64,000 nt of DNA from assembly GCF_037392515.1 (NCBI RefSeq), contig NC_090280.1, positions 59,347,504 to 59,411,503 on the forward strand, read 5' to 3'. The translations under genes and the position numbers were made by a program. A model generated the notes under the pieces. It did not search any database. It had not been told where the DNA came from and saw only the letters and a list, made by a program, of their open reading frames with translations. Shown in pieces: positions 34,772 to 45,775 of the stretch; positions within the stretch are counted from its first letter, which is position 1; every line of letters begins with the position of its first letter. This stretch comes from Haliotis asinina (lineage: Eukaryota > Mollusca > Gastropoda > Lepetellida > Haliotidae).

Positions 34772-35359
34772 GCTCGGACTCAGAAGCCCCAACAGTTATC
34801 CATCCAAGTCAACACAATTTGACGAACCTGTTCCTGAAAAACAACAACTCTATTGATTTTCACGTGTATAGAAGAATCATAAACTCTGGCTTGTAACTTT
34901 AAGTGTATGCGTATATATAGCATTTTCTGGCTTTCTCCTCATCCCGTAAGGTTTTGTTCCTGCATGTTCCATGACTAGCACAATACGCCCATTCTTGTGG
35001 ATATGGAGAGTGGTTTGTTGCTCTTATTGACTAGGAGTGAGCATATCTGGTGTCTTCCCCGTACTGGCTGACGCTCAGTGCTTAAGGAAACACTGTTATC
35101 TATCGATGTGGAATGAACCCGATAAACAACATCAATGACGAACCATCTTGGCTTTCAGTGAAACTAAATCCATTGAAACTCAAAGGGGAGACACGTGAAC
35201 TGTCAATGGTCACAGATAGTATGACACAGTCAAGAGAAGGTGTCATCACTGTAACTGTAATATCAATTGCGTAACTCACATTTGGAAAATTTGGACAAAG
35301 TTTGAGGTCAAACAGGGCGTTTTCAGGTAGGCTGTTTCAGAAAATATATTTGCTTTACC

Positions 35360-35575
35360 CGTGAAGATCCGGGTTAGAATTGATCTTCACGGCATCCCAT
35401 GCTCATCGTAAGATCCGGTTTATTGACCTGGTTTGCACATGTCATCGTATCCCAATGGAGTAGATCCATGCTCATGATGTTGATCACTGGATTATGTGGT
35501 CCAGACTCCATTATTTACAGACGGATTATACTGCAGATGGAATATTGCTGTACGGCACTAACCACCCAACCAACA
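35360..35575 (+). repeat. SINE-like repeat (family 1)
   Basis: CCCGTGAAGATCCGGGTTAG, CACATGTCATCGTATCCCA, TGATCACTGGATTATGTGG, GGAATATTGCTGTACGGC. Confidence 0.8.
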
Positions 35576-35984
35576 ACGAAACAAATGCGATTCCAGTGTA
35601 TTTAACCAAGATTCATGGTGGGCTCCCATCATCTATTCATAATAATAAGTATCTTCATGGATAACTGCAATACATTGTCACAATGTTTGGTGTATATACC
35701 TGTGTAATACAGATAATAACTTGCATTTTCTAAGATGTATTAATGGAAGGCTTCAAGGAAGAGTTAATGGTTGACACCATTCATTATCAAGTATGGAAGG
35801 ATACCCACCAATATCTGGAATTTGGGACTCATTAAATTCCTTTCATTTTGCTGTAACTGGCACTGGGTACGATAAAAGTGACCTTTGTCGATGTTAGTGA
35901 TGCTCTTCGTTTGTAACCTGAAATATGGCCGATGTGACAATAAATACTCAGTCACTCACTCTGCGGTTGAATAATCCTAACGAC

Positions 35985-36268
35985 CCGTGAAGGTCCCGGG
36001 ATAGAATAGGCCTTCAGCAACCCATGCTTGCCTTAAAAGGTGACTCTGCTTGTCGTAAGAGGCGACTAACGGGATCGGGTGGTCAGGCTCGCTGACTTGG
36101 TTGACACATGTCATCGATTCCCAGTTATGCAGATCGATGCTCATGTTGTTGATCACTGATTGTCTGGTCCAGACTCGATTATTTACAGACCGCCGCCATA
36201 TAGCTGGAATATTGCTGAGTGCGGTGCAAAACTCAATTCACTCACTCACTGAATAATCCTAACAATCC
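35985..36268 (+). repeat. SINE-like repeat (family 1), full length
   Basis: Best copy in the window: head ACCCGTGAAGGTCCCGGG, CAACCCATGCTTGCC, CTTGTCGTAAGAGGCGACTA, GGTCAGGCTCGCTGACTTGG, CCATATAGCTGGAATATTGC, and tail TTCACTCACTCACT. It fixes the family orientation used here. Confidence 0.9.
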
Positions 36269-37150
36269 AACATCCAGTAAATGATGCGTGCTACATTGTA
36301 CTTATGGTGTGTATTCGAGTTATCACAATATTCGGCATAATGGCTATAGTGAAGCTGTATCCAGTCTCTTTAATCTCGAGCTTTCTCCGAGCTGGACCCC
36401 AAAACATCCAAATACTTCTAGTGGCCGTAAATACCGACAAACCGATACTTGATTGACGTTCTGTAATTAACCATGAGTGTATGGGATTGCAGTCACTTCT
36501 GACCTATCTAGTTGTGTAACAGCCTAAGGACACTTTTTTCTCTATTTCCGACAGTACTTTAGTCACCGACGTCATAACATGCAGCGTCATATTACTACTG
36601 CATGACAAGTATCAGATGAGTTACGCCCTGACAAATGTCCCTAATTTGCATAGATTGAAACGCCCTCCAGAGCATTCCATTTGAAACAAGAGGAAACAGG
36701 TTGAAGTCTAAATATGTTATAAAAGTTCGATTTCCTCGTGCGAATCGTGTTTTGATTGAACTGTCTTTGATGGCTAAGTGAGATCTCATTCTACCCGGTA
36801 TCTATCCACTGTTGGCTGAACAGAGGCAGATCCCAAACAAATTCATCAGCGTCGGACAGGACTATACCATGAAACTGTGTCAGGAGCCATATTATAGTGA
36901 CCCATTCGAGGACTTCACCTGATGTTTCTGTCGATGTACCTTGATACTGGAGTGACTAAGAGACATTAATCTGAGCAGCAATATGCCCCGCCTTGTTGCG
37001 AAAATAATTGTCTTGATGCTAAAGCACGCTTGATTGGCTAAATACCTTTTTATATATTTCCATTACGTTCATTTCGAGCACTTCTTCATTTTAAAAACTA
37101 TTGGAAGTAGCAAAAATACCACGGTAGTGTGAAATAGAGTTTAACTTTTC
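36269..37150. other. No gene recognised
   Basis: 36310-36530 keeps similarity to the upstream flank of gene B (25920-26160); the rest is unassigned. Confidence 0.3.
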
Positions 37151-37660
37151 CTGCGCATGCGTACTATAATTGACTTTATAATTGACTACGCATGCGCACC
37201 GGTAATCGAAAAAGTCGCGTTTTAGTAAATGTTTATTTTTTTTCTTTACACATCCCAGATGTCCCAGACCCGACTTATTTTGACCTTGAAAATTGCCGCG
37301 ATGTCGCGTGTCGCACTTTTGAGGAACAGAGAAAATGTTATTCAGAACGCGACGCATTGTCGCATTGTTGCATTGTTTCTCTTTGGTTAATATTTACCTC
37401 ATTTGCTTGTTTTTCAGAGGGCGACGACGCGACAACGCGACAGTGTCACTTCTCGGATTCCATAATTCGTACCCCTGTGGTTATAATATAGTCAATATTT
37501 TAACAAACCGCGAAGCGCGACAATGCGACATTTCAACAAAACGCCGCTTGTCGCGTTTTAGTCTGCACGTTATAAAACACTTCCGCAGTGAATATTTTGC
37601 AAAGCGCGATGCGCGACAATGCGACATTTCATAAAAATCGCGGAGTGGCAGGAGTGGCTG
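37151..37660. promoter_or_regulatory. CpG-rich block with NRF1-like palindrome and repeated GCGACA motifs
   Basis: TGCGCATGCGTA (37152-37163) and TACGCATGCGCA (37187-37198) form an inverted pair, each one base from the NRF1 consensus. Downstream, TGTCGC/GCGACA recurs more than ten times to 37625, including two near copies of GCGACAATGCGACATTTC (37517-37534 and 37612-37629). It may be a CpG-rich promoter or a repeat; no transcript is evident. Confidence 0.35.
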
Positions 37661-38064
37661 AGTGAGAGAGGGAGAGTTGGTTCTGGCGCTATAAGGGTAC
37701 ACACATTTCCAAGTGATTTCTTTGTTTCTGATATACTGATTACAGTGCATTTGTATGGCGTTTTCCGAATATCTCTTTCAAAGCCTACCTTAACTGTCAT
37801 AAATAGGCATATTCATGAAGAGTATTTTGGCATTGTGTGGGATACTGATGACTTTGTCTCCTTGTTTGAAAATGTATGGGCATTCTTAGTGTGTGTTCCA
37901 CCAATGTCAGGGGCTTTGGGTGAATAGTCAGAAACAATTTCTTAGTAAAATGAATACTCGAAATGTTACTACGTGTGTTGTTTTATTGTCTATACATTAT
38001 CGTGAATTATTCGGGCCAGTGAGGTGTCTGATGGGCCAGTAACATTTTAAATTAATAGCCCCAA
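37661..38064. other. No feature recognised
   Basis: An open frame to about 37925 on the plus strand gives no recognised product. Confidence 0.25.
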
Positions 38065-38913
38065 TGGGACCTGGGACACATACATGACCATGTACCGTTG
38101 TAAGGAGTAAGATGTACAAGATACACATAGACTTCGGACACATTCGTCAACCGTGTACGTCCGTAAGGTGTGAGATATACATGGTACACACAGACCATGA
38201 CTGTGGACTTCAGCAAGGTGTGAGATATCCACACCACACAGACTTTGACTCGTACACTGACTGTGCACTTCATTAAGGTGTGAGATTTACAAGATACACA
38301 GAGACTTGGGACACATACATTCTCTGTGTACTCCTTTATGGTGTCAGTTCTACAAGATACACAGAGACTTGGGACACATACATTCACTGTGTACCCCTGT
38401 ATGGTGTCAGTTCTACAAGATACACAGAGACTTGGGACACATACATTCTCTGTGTACTCCTGTATGGTGTCAGTTCTACAAGATACACAGAGACTTGGGA
38501 CACATACATTCTCTGTGTACTCCTGTATGGTGTCAGTTCTACAAGATACACAGAGACTTGGGACACATACATTCTCTGTGTACTCCTGTATGGTGTCAGT
38601 TCTACAAGATACACAGAGACTTGGGACACATACATTCTCTGTGTACTCCTTTATGGTGTCAGTTCTACAAGATACACAGAGACTTGGGACACATACATTC
38701 ACTGTGTACTCCTGTATGGTGTCAGTTCTACAAGATACACAGAGACTTGGGACACATACATTTTCTGTGTACTCCTGTATGGTGTCAGTTCCACAAGATA
38801 CACATTAACGTTCACACATACATTAAGGATGTTCTCCTGTGCGGTGTAAGATATGCAAGACACACACCGGCTTGGTACTACCACGATTCTGCTTCTGTAA
38901 TTTGTAAGATGTA

Positions 38914-40168
38914 CGAGGGGATGTCAATAAGTTTTGAGCCTTGCATAGAAAAACACAAAATATTGGCATGAACCACATTTATTTTCAACATAGTCCCCTT
39001 GTGAGTCAAGACACTTGTTCCATCTTTTCTGCCAGTAGCTGATGCCATCTCTGTAGAAGGCGCTATTTTGGTCCTCAAACCAAACCTCAGTAGCAGCAAT
39101 AAGCTCCTTATCATCCTGAAATCTACGACCACGCAAGTGTTTCTTGAGATTTGGGAACAGATGGTAATGACTTGGTGCCAGGTCTGGAGAGTAGAGGGGA
39201 TGCGGCAAGTTTTCGTACCCGCATTCCTGGACAGCACCGGCTGCAACGTGAGAGGTGTGTACTGAAGCATTGTCTTGATGTAGAAGAATACCACGTCTGA
39301 TCTTGCCCCGTCGCTTCTCCTTGATTGACTATCGCACTTGCCTCAACAAGCTAGCGTAATATTCCCCATTCACTGTTCTTCCTTTTGGTAAGTAATCTAT
39401 GTGGATGACGCCTTTGCTATCGCAGAAGACTGTCGCCATTACTTTCTGCACTGATCTAGAGGCTTTGAACGTTTTGGTCCTGGGAGAAGTGACATGTTTC
39501 CATTCCATGGATTCTTGTTTACTCTCAGGATCATAGTGGTGGATCCAGGTTTCATCACAGGTTACTAGCCTAAAGTGAAAATCTTCTGGATTCTTGTGGT
39601 ATCTGGTTAGCATGGAGTTGCTTATGGTGACCCTTGTTTGCTTCATTTCATCTGTAAGCATTCTTGGCACCCATCTTGCGCACACCTTAGACATGACGAG
39701 ATGTTCATGAAGAATTGTCTCGATGGATCCGTGTGAAATGCCTGTGGTCTCCCCTAACTCGTGGAGTGTGATTCGACGATTTTCCAGCACAAGTCTATGC
39801 ACTCTGTCAATGTTTTCCTGACTAGTGCTTGTTGTTGGGCGACCTGGACGGGGGTCATCTTCAAGACTCTCTCTACCATGCTTAAATTCATTGACCCATC
39901 GTTTGATGGTAGCAGATGAAGGGGAAGACTTCCCATAAACTGCTGAAAGCCTTTCTTCAATGTACTTCGCCGAGTTTCCTTCAAGAACCAAAAACTTAAT
40001 TACTGCTCTATACTCAATTTTATTCATTTTCACTGCCGTTCGATAACTTCTGAGAGTAGGATACCAAAACTTATATATCACATCAGCTACACCCCAAGGT
40101 TCATTGTCGTACTATAGGCTGTGACACCTGGGTATGAAAAAGGCTCAAAACTTATTGACATCCCCTCG
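38914..40168 (-). mobile_element. Mariner transposon with intact ends
   Basis: Perfect inverted ends of about 27 bp (starting CGAGGGGATGTCAATAAG) flanked by TA on both sides. Removing it joins GATG-TA-CAAGATG, a normal unit of the surrounding satellite, so the insertion site is clear. Length 1255 bp. The transposase is on the minus strand. Confidence 0.95.
38924..40027 (-). pseudogene. Mariner transposase, one in-frame stop
   Basis: Starts MNKIEYRAVIKFLVLEG; helix-turn-helix region with SATIKRWVNEFKHGRESL and DDPRPGRPTT. First catalytic Asp is in VTCDETWIHHYDPESK, second in LLHQDNASVHTSH. The third-Asp motif reads LYSPDLAPSHYHLF, with His where mariners have Asp. A single stop codon lies after SLLRQVR at 39329-39331, after which the same frame continues to a stop at 38924. 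Both the stop and the His make it inactive. Otherwise close to full length, so the insertion is fairly young. Confidence 0.9.
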
Positions 40169-40800
40169 TACAAGATGCACACACATTTTGATACATACAT
40201 TGACTGTATATTCCTATAAGGTGTGAGATGTACAAATACATTGACTGTGTATTTTGGTAAGGTGTGAGATGTACAAGACATATACAGGCTTAAGCCCCAT
40301 ACACTGAGTGTGTACTTCTGTAAGATGTGATATGTACAAGATCTACACAGACTTGGGACACATACATTGACTGTGTCCTTCGCCAAGGTGTCAGATTGCA
40401 AGATACACGCAGACCTCGTCATATACAGTGACTATGTAGGTCTGTAAGTTGTCTGATATACAAGTCACATAAAAACTTTGAAACATGCATTCACTTTGTA
40501 CTTCTGTTCTGTGTAAGATGAAGAAGATACACACAGATTAAGGAATTAGAACTTGAATTTGTACTTCTGTGAGGTGTGAGATACACAAGATAATCACAGA
40601 CCTAGGAAACATACATTGTCTATGTACTTCTGTAAGTTGTCAGATATGCAAGCCACAGAGAAAAACTTTGAAACATGATTCAGTATGTACTTCTGTTCGG
40701 TCCAAGATATAGGAGATACACACAGACTGGGAAATTATAAATTGACTCTATACTTCTGTAAGGTGTAAAATGTGCAAGACAGACAGGTTTGTGTGAATGT

Positions 40801-41084
40801 GAATGATTTGAAACAATATGCTATGTTAATGAGAAATGCTGGTTGCGATTCACCAAGTACCTTACTAAACATGATCACATAGTAAATCCGAGATCTACGT
40901 TCTTCGAAAGACATCCATAGGTGTTTTCGGGCAGCTCATTTCGACACATTGTGGCAGCAGTCATAATGTACAGACAATTCCTGTGTTAGAATCCTTTAAT
41001 TCCGTTAATAATGCCGTGGTTGTTGCGTGCAAACACAAACCTAAATGTGTTTGCAAACGTTTGTCTTTCAACATGAAAACGATA
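40801..41084. other. No feature recognised
   Basis: Spacer between the satellite and a MITE. Confidence 0.3.
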
Positions 41085-41260
41085 CAGTGGAAGCTGTCTA
41101 AACCGGCACTCACCGGGACTGAAGAAATAATCCAGTTTAGACAACATACCGGATTATAGAGCTGATGATAAATGTTCAAACCACAGACGGGACTGAGATT
41201 TTATGCTGGTTTTGACACCTTGCCGGACTGGACAGGTGCCAGTTTTGACAGCTTCCACTG
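41085..41260. mobile_element. Small inverted-repeat element (MITE), copy 2
   Basis: Begins CAGTGGAAGCTGTCTAAAC after TA and ends GTTTTGACAGCTTCCACTG. The arms pair over about 24 bases. Same family as 4555-4720. Confidence 0.75.
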
Positions 41261-41884
41261 TCCATTAAAAGTGCAGAAAACATCTTCCTCGCAGTGCATG
41301 TGCAGTATGTCCACACATGAGTAGAGAGGTCGGCCATAAATGACCAAACCAAATTTATCTGTACATTGCGAAAATTACGACGTAAACTGTTCCAGTGTTG
41401 TAGTGGTGGATGTAGTGTCGTAATTAGTGGTGTTTGTGTTACGTCCCATGTGGCGTTGGTGGCTGCGGTGTCCATATGTACTGGTGTACAGGGTGGTGGT
41501 GCCCCATGTATTGGTGGATGTTGTGGTGTCCCATGTAATGACGGTGGTGGTGCTCCATGTATTGGTGAACATGATGGTGGTGTCTCGTGTACATGTGTGG
41601 TGTTGTCCGATGTTGAGATGATTTCTCACTTTAAACAAAAAGTAAACCAGACATAGTGAAATTAATATTGCGAATCCACATAATTTTATCTTGCCAACTG
41701 AAACTTTAAGTCTTAGAATTTTATTCAACTTAGGATAAAAGTTGTTTATGATTATGAATGATCATAGATTCAAATAGTTATTACTGGTATATAGTGCAAT
41801 TGGAACAGTGGAACAAGTGCATGTGATGAGCGTTAACCAAATGGCTACAGCGTTATTTCATGACGCTCCAAACAATCCTAATTT
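41261..41884. other. Spacer with a GGTGGTG-rich patch
   Basis: 41400-41610 is rich in GTGGTG and CCATGTA repeats (TGTATTGGTG... recurring about every 45 bp), a degenerate tandem repeat. No gene recognised. Confidence 0.4.
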
Positions 41885-41985
41885 CGATTTTGGGTACGAT
41901 GTGTGAAGCCGATATTTGTTGTTCCCTGCTGTGATATAACTGGAATATTGCTAAAAGAGGTGTAAAAACTACACTCACACAGTCA
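41885..41985 (+). repeat. tRNA-type SINE (family 2), 3' part
   Basis: ATGTGTGAAGCCGATATTTG, CTGTGATATAACTGGAATATT, GTAAAAACTACACTCACAC in family order. Confidence 0.7.
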
Positions 41986-42065
41986 TAATCAAGGTGGAAA
42001 GAATAAATTCTGTAAAGTATGCTTTAGCTTTATTAGTGAAACCGTCGCCCATGCAGGCAACTGGG

Positions 42066-42135
42066 GTTTTTTTGTTTGTTTGTTTGGGGTTTTTTCTTTT
42101 ATTTATTTTTTTCTTGTTTGTTGTTGTTTTAAACA
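42066..42135. repeat. T/G-rich low-complexity tract
   Basis: GTTTGTTTGTTTGGGG and T-rich run. A similar tract is at 62054-62150. Confidence 0.85.
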
Positions 42136-42780
42136 AATGCATCCTTGTTTACCATGACGTCTACTGCAAAGTTACAACTTGAGTTTCAGGTTTGAACGTT
42201 TTGCATTAATACACACAATAAGTACCAATGATGTAAAATATATTTACTTTACTAGTAGGAGCGTAGATGCCATCGTCCTGGGGGCCGAAATGGACCCTGA
42301 AGTCCCCAAGAGGCAGGATGACTGCCAAGAAGACATTCCATGGACAGAAGTAGATCAAGGACTCATCTGGCGGCAGGACAACTATCACAAAGAAGACAGA
42401 GAACCAGACACGCATGCTTTTCCAGGCATTTTGTTAAAGAATCCATAAACAATGTCCTTCTTCACCATGAGGTCATGTGAAATTTACAACTTATTTTCAG
42501 GTTAAGGCGTTTTTATCACGAATATGGACATGCTTTTGACATTCATTTTTTAAGTACTAAGTATGAATGATGTCAAATATTAACCTACCCGTTATTTATA
42601 GTATTAGGGAGCGTGGAAATCTGGGGCAGAATTGGACCCTGAAGTCCCCCAGAGGCAGGACGACTGCCAAGGAGACATTCCATGGACAGAAGTGGATCAA
42701 GGACTCTGGCAGCAGGACGACTGCCAAGAAGACATTCCATGGACAGAAGTGGATCAAGGACTCTCCTGGAGCAGCGCTAC
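42131..42780 (+). repeat. Diverged direct duplication (about 300 bp) carrying a conserved acidic peptide frame
   Basis: Unit 1 (42131-42390) and unit 2 (42437-42780) align along their length, including an AG before a coding-like block (TTTACTAG, TTATTTATAG). Both blocks keep the same frame, reading DPEVP, then RQDDCQEDIPWTEVDQGL or RQDDCQGDIPWTEVDQGL; unit 2 adds a third copy, QQDDCQEDIPWTEVDQGL. The frame ends in a stop after ATATDVDA near 42801. They may be repeated exons of an unknown gene or an internally repeated element. No family recognised. Confidence 0.5.
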
Positions 42781-42869
42781 TGCCACGGATGTGGATGCTT
42801 AACTGTTCGTACATTCTGTCACAATGTATGCGACATCCTGTCACAATGTATTATGCGTGTCTACTACTG

Positions 42870-43320
42870 TAAACCCTCCAGTAGAATAGGTAGTGTTGCA
42901 TACGTTGAGGGAACACGGTTCCAGAGGTGTTGTTTTCTCAAAAAAGTTTTTTGTCTCTGGTTTTACGTGTCGGGCTTCAGTTATCTTTCACCTTGTTCAC
43001 ATTTGAGATGAAAAATGTAGACACACATTATCCGGCAACAATGTTGGGGTATATGTTCGAGAATTTGGTATTGTTCCATGTTGGGAATGATGACAATAAA
43101 AAACGTAATCCACACAGCTGGTCCAATTGTACTTGTTCTTGAATTGTTGTTTTTGAAGGCTATCAACATTACCAGATCACATCGCACAGACTTTTATTAT
43201 TATGGCGATTTCTTACTGTTACGTCCACATTAACGAATATAAACAGATAAAGCGCTCATTTTAGAAAAGCAAGTGAAAAACAATGAATACTGAACAACTT
43301 TCAAATGCATAACATGGATA
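42870..43320. other. No feature recognised
   Basis: Spacer without recognisable coding or repeats. Confidence 0.3.
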
Positions 43321-43322
43321 AT

Positions 43323-43478
43323 GAAAGTGAGTAAATATGATTTTATGCCTCCTTTAGCAATAATTTTATTGGCAGGAAACCAGAAATGGACGTCACACAA
43401 TGAACTCATGTGGCGAATCGAACCTGGATCTTCGTGTTGACAATGGATAATGAGTATAGGGTGCTGATATGCTAACAT
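43323..43478 (-). repeat. tRNA-type SINE (family 2), diverged
   Basis: Plus strand: GTGAGTAAATATGATTTTATG, ACCAGAAATGGACGTCACAC, GGCGAATCGAACCTGGATCT; the last is a reversed B box. Confidence 0.7.
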
Positions 43479-43664
43479 ATTTTAATCGCATTGTACTCTA
43501 GCATTAGCTATGAAGAGGTCTTTAAATTTTTTACACTCTTAATGGTCGTAGATTTCGAAATTTGATGTATTATTCATTAAGGAGTCACAACGTTGTTGGA
43601 GTACAGCCTCACATCTAAATTTATAACTAAATCCACCTCTCACTGCATTTGAATCACATTTGTT

Positions 43665-43850
43665 GTGATTATTCCAGCTAGATGGCGGCGGTTTGTAAAT
43701 AATCGAGTCTGGAGCAAACAATCCAGTGATCAACAACATGGGCGTCGGTCTAACTTAGAAACCATTACATGTGTTAACAAAGTCAGTGAGCTTAAGTACT
43801 AACAGGCATGAGTTGGTGAAGACCAGCTCTATCCCGAATGTTCACGGGTT
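43665..43850 (-). repeat. SINE-like repeat (family 1)
   Basis: Plus strand: TATTCCAGCTAGATGGCGGC, TAAATAATCGAGTCTGGAGC, CAGTGATCAACAACATG, TGTTCACGGGTTC. Confidence 0.8.
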
Positions 43851-44135
43851 CATTGATACTCAGATTGTGGTTGCATGGCACAAAGTCAACAGACCCAATT
43901 ATTCCATCTTCGCCATTCCATCTAAAATGTTGATTAATAATGGATGTAGGAAACGCAGATAATTTACTTCATACGCTGCTGAAGACAAATTGTAACCCGG
44001 ATCTTTACGGGTGATGGTACCGTGTGTCCGCGGACAGAGTAAAATATCCTGGTCTCTCTGTATCAAGCGCCGCAGGGAAACAATATGGCTCAATATGTAT
44101 TTTCGCCTGACGCAAGTAATAGCTCAGCAAGGCAT

Positions 44136-44447
44136 TGTGGCAACCCACTTTCTAATTACAACGCACTTTGTAATAAAATTTTCTAAGTCCAAAAAGGTGT
44201 CGCGCTCTTAGACGATTTTATTACACAATGGGATAGTACAAAACTTGTTACTCACGAACCAACCCACTTCGTGATAAAAACTCACTTTGTAAGAGTATAT
44301 TTTTTAAGTCGAAAAGAGCTTTGCACTTAAACGAGTTTATTACATAATGGATTATTACAAAACGGGTTACTCTCGAGCCAATCCACTTTGTAATACAATT
44401 TTCTAAGTCCAAAAAAGTTTCGCACTTAGGCGATTTTATTATACAGC
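44136..44447 (+). repeat. Left inverted arm of the foldback-like element
   Basis: Matches the reverse complement of 49003-49318 with scattered differences. Contains three TAAGTCCAAAAAG / TAAGTCGAAAAGAG phrases. Confidence 0.9.
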
Positions 44448-45194
44448 GCGTAGGTAGTTTTGGATTAGCCTAGAAATGACTGACAATCAAAGATGAAGAT
44501 ATTCCTCCAGGTGAACACAATACGATTTCTACACTCATAACTTAGTGTAAACTTAAGCTTGAACCCGTCCCATGAGGTAAACTGTTAATTTTTCTGATAC
44601 TTAATTGGTGGGAGATGACGCACTGGACGCCCCGCCATAGAAATACCCAAAGGCATACTTTTAAGTCTTTATTCAGCATTGAAGGCTTCGTGGCCCAGAC
44701 TACAACCAATGTTGAAATACAAATTTCTGTGTGGAATGCTTTCAAGTTATTTCTAAAGGTGAGTAAGGACACTTCAATCTTCGACAGCCATGTTGTCACA
44801 CTTATCAACATATAAGGTCAGATCAGTCAACGTTTTCTTTACTTTTCCTATAACGTTGGTTCTGAATCTTCACAGTTTGGGGAGGTATGCGGAACTTGAA
44901 TTTGATAATATGTGTAATTCTGTAGTAAATAATGATTTATAGGAACTCTAATGAACTATAGCGAGTGATCTTTTCACACCAATGTTGAATTTCTAAATCT
45001 ATGCATCGTTGTTTAGACAATCTCAGAAAATATTTCATATCTCCACAATCTTGGTGCGAGATAGATATATCAGAATCCAGTTTTTAAGAGTAGCATTCTC
45101 ATGTGTGACCCACAGTTTGTACTGCCGTGTTCGTCTTGTTCTTTCATCATAGTAAAACAAGGATGCTGGTACCTATTCGCATTCATACGCATAA
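44448..45194. other. Interior of foldback-like element, unassigned
   Basis: No recognisable protein in six frames. Confidence 0.3.
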
Positions 45195-45775
45195 TCAGTC
45201 AGCAGCAACAGCAAACGCATTTACAAAAGTAATTTGTACTTAAGTTATGGCGCCCTCTACCAGTACTGCGCTGGATGAGCAGTATTAACTTATACCAATA
45301 CTTATCTTTTAAAGAAGGCACTTTGGACTTTATCAATAAGTTCTCGATATGTACAACCCCAGATTTCACAACCATACAAAACAATTGGTCATGTTTTAGT
45401 GTCAAACATTTTAGTAACTGTTTTAAGTGACATATCGAATAGTTACTAAATATACTAAATATATGAAAACACGCTTTCCTGACTTGCAAACTAATAATTT
45501 CACATGCGCGTCCATACTTGGGCATTTATATTGTGTTGCTGACATCTGCATACTTTTGTCCAAACATTTTTTTCAATCCTGTTAAGATAGCCACCACAGC
45601 GAAACACAATAATATCTGACTTATCTAAGCCTACTTCCATGACCCATTTATTACAGAAACATTCCAAAACATTCAATTTTCTTTGTAGATTAATAACAGA
45701 ATCCGATGCCAGCACAACGTCATCTGCAAAAAGTAACAACCTGGTGGCATCACTTCTACAAATTACTATTCTCTA
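45195..45775 (-). mobile_element. LINE fragment: reverse transcriptase region with FADD motif
   Basis: On the minus strand LLFADDVVLASDSVINLQRK is the catalytic motif C (FADD), followed by LNVLECFCNKWVMEVGLDKS and the usual thumb sequence with a frameshift (KVPSLKDKYWYKLI). Short and dead. It lies inside the foldback-like element. Confidence 0.75.

Larger units (their letters stand above)
29290..36560 (-). repeat. Segmental duplication unit containing gene C
   Basis: Partner of 21240-26220; see gene B. The 3' flanks (29300-29610 against 21270-21615) and upstream blocks (34780-35330, 35850-35890, 36310-36530) are shared in order. Confidence 0.7.
38065..40800. repeat. 63-bp minisatellite with degenerate flanks, split by a mariner
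   Basis: A homogeneous core starts at 38278 with units at 38341, 38404, 38467 and every 63 bp to 38782 (GTGTCAGTTCTACAAGATAC ... GTGTACTCCTGTATG). Flanks 38065-38277, 38845-38913 and 40169-40800 are decayed versions of the same unit, with GGTGTGAGATGTACAAGA recurring about every 60 bp. As 63 is divisible by three, the unit is open in five frames and creates false proteins of up to 221 residues. Confidence 0.93.

Noticed and set aside
38052-38971. Open frames of 160-221 residues on both strands
   Set aside because: They are translations of the 63-bp satellite, which is open because 63 is divisible by three and lacks stops. No gene signals.
42206-42844. Minus-strand frames with FCPWNVFLAV repeats
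   Set aside because: Antisense of the 42131-42780 duplication; the plus frame has the more plausible AG-preceded blocks, although neither is proven.
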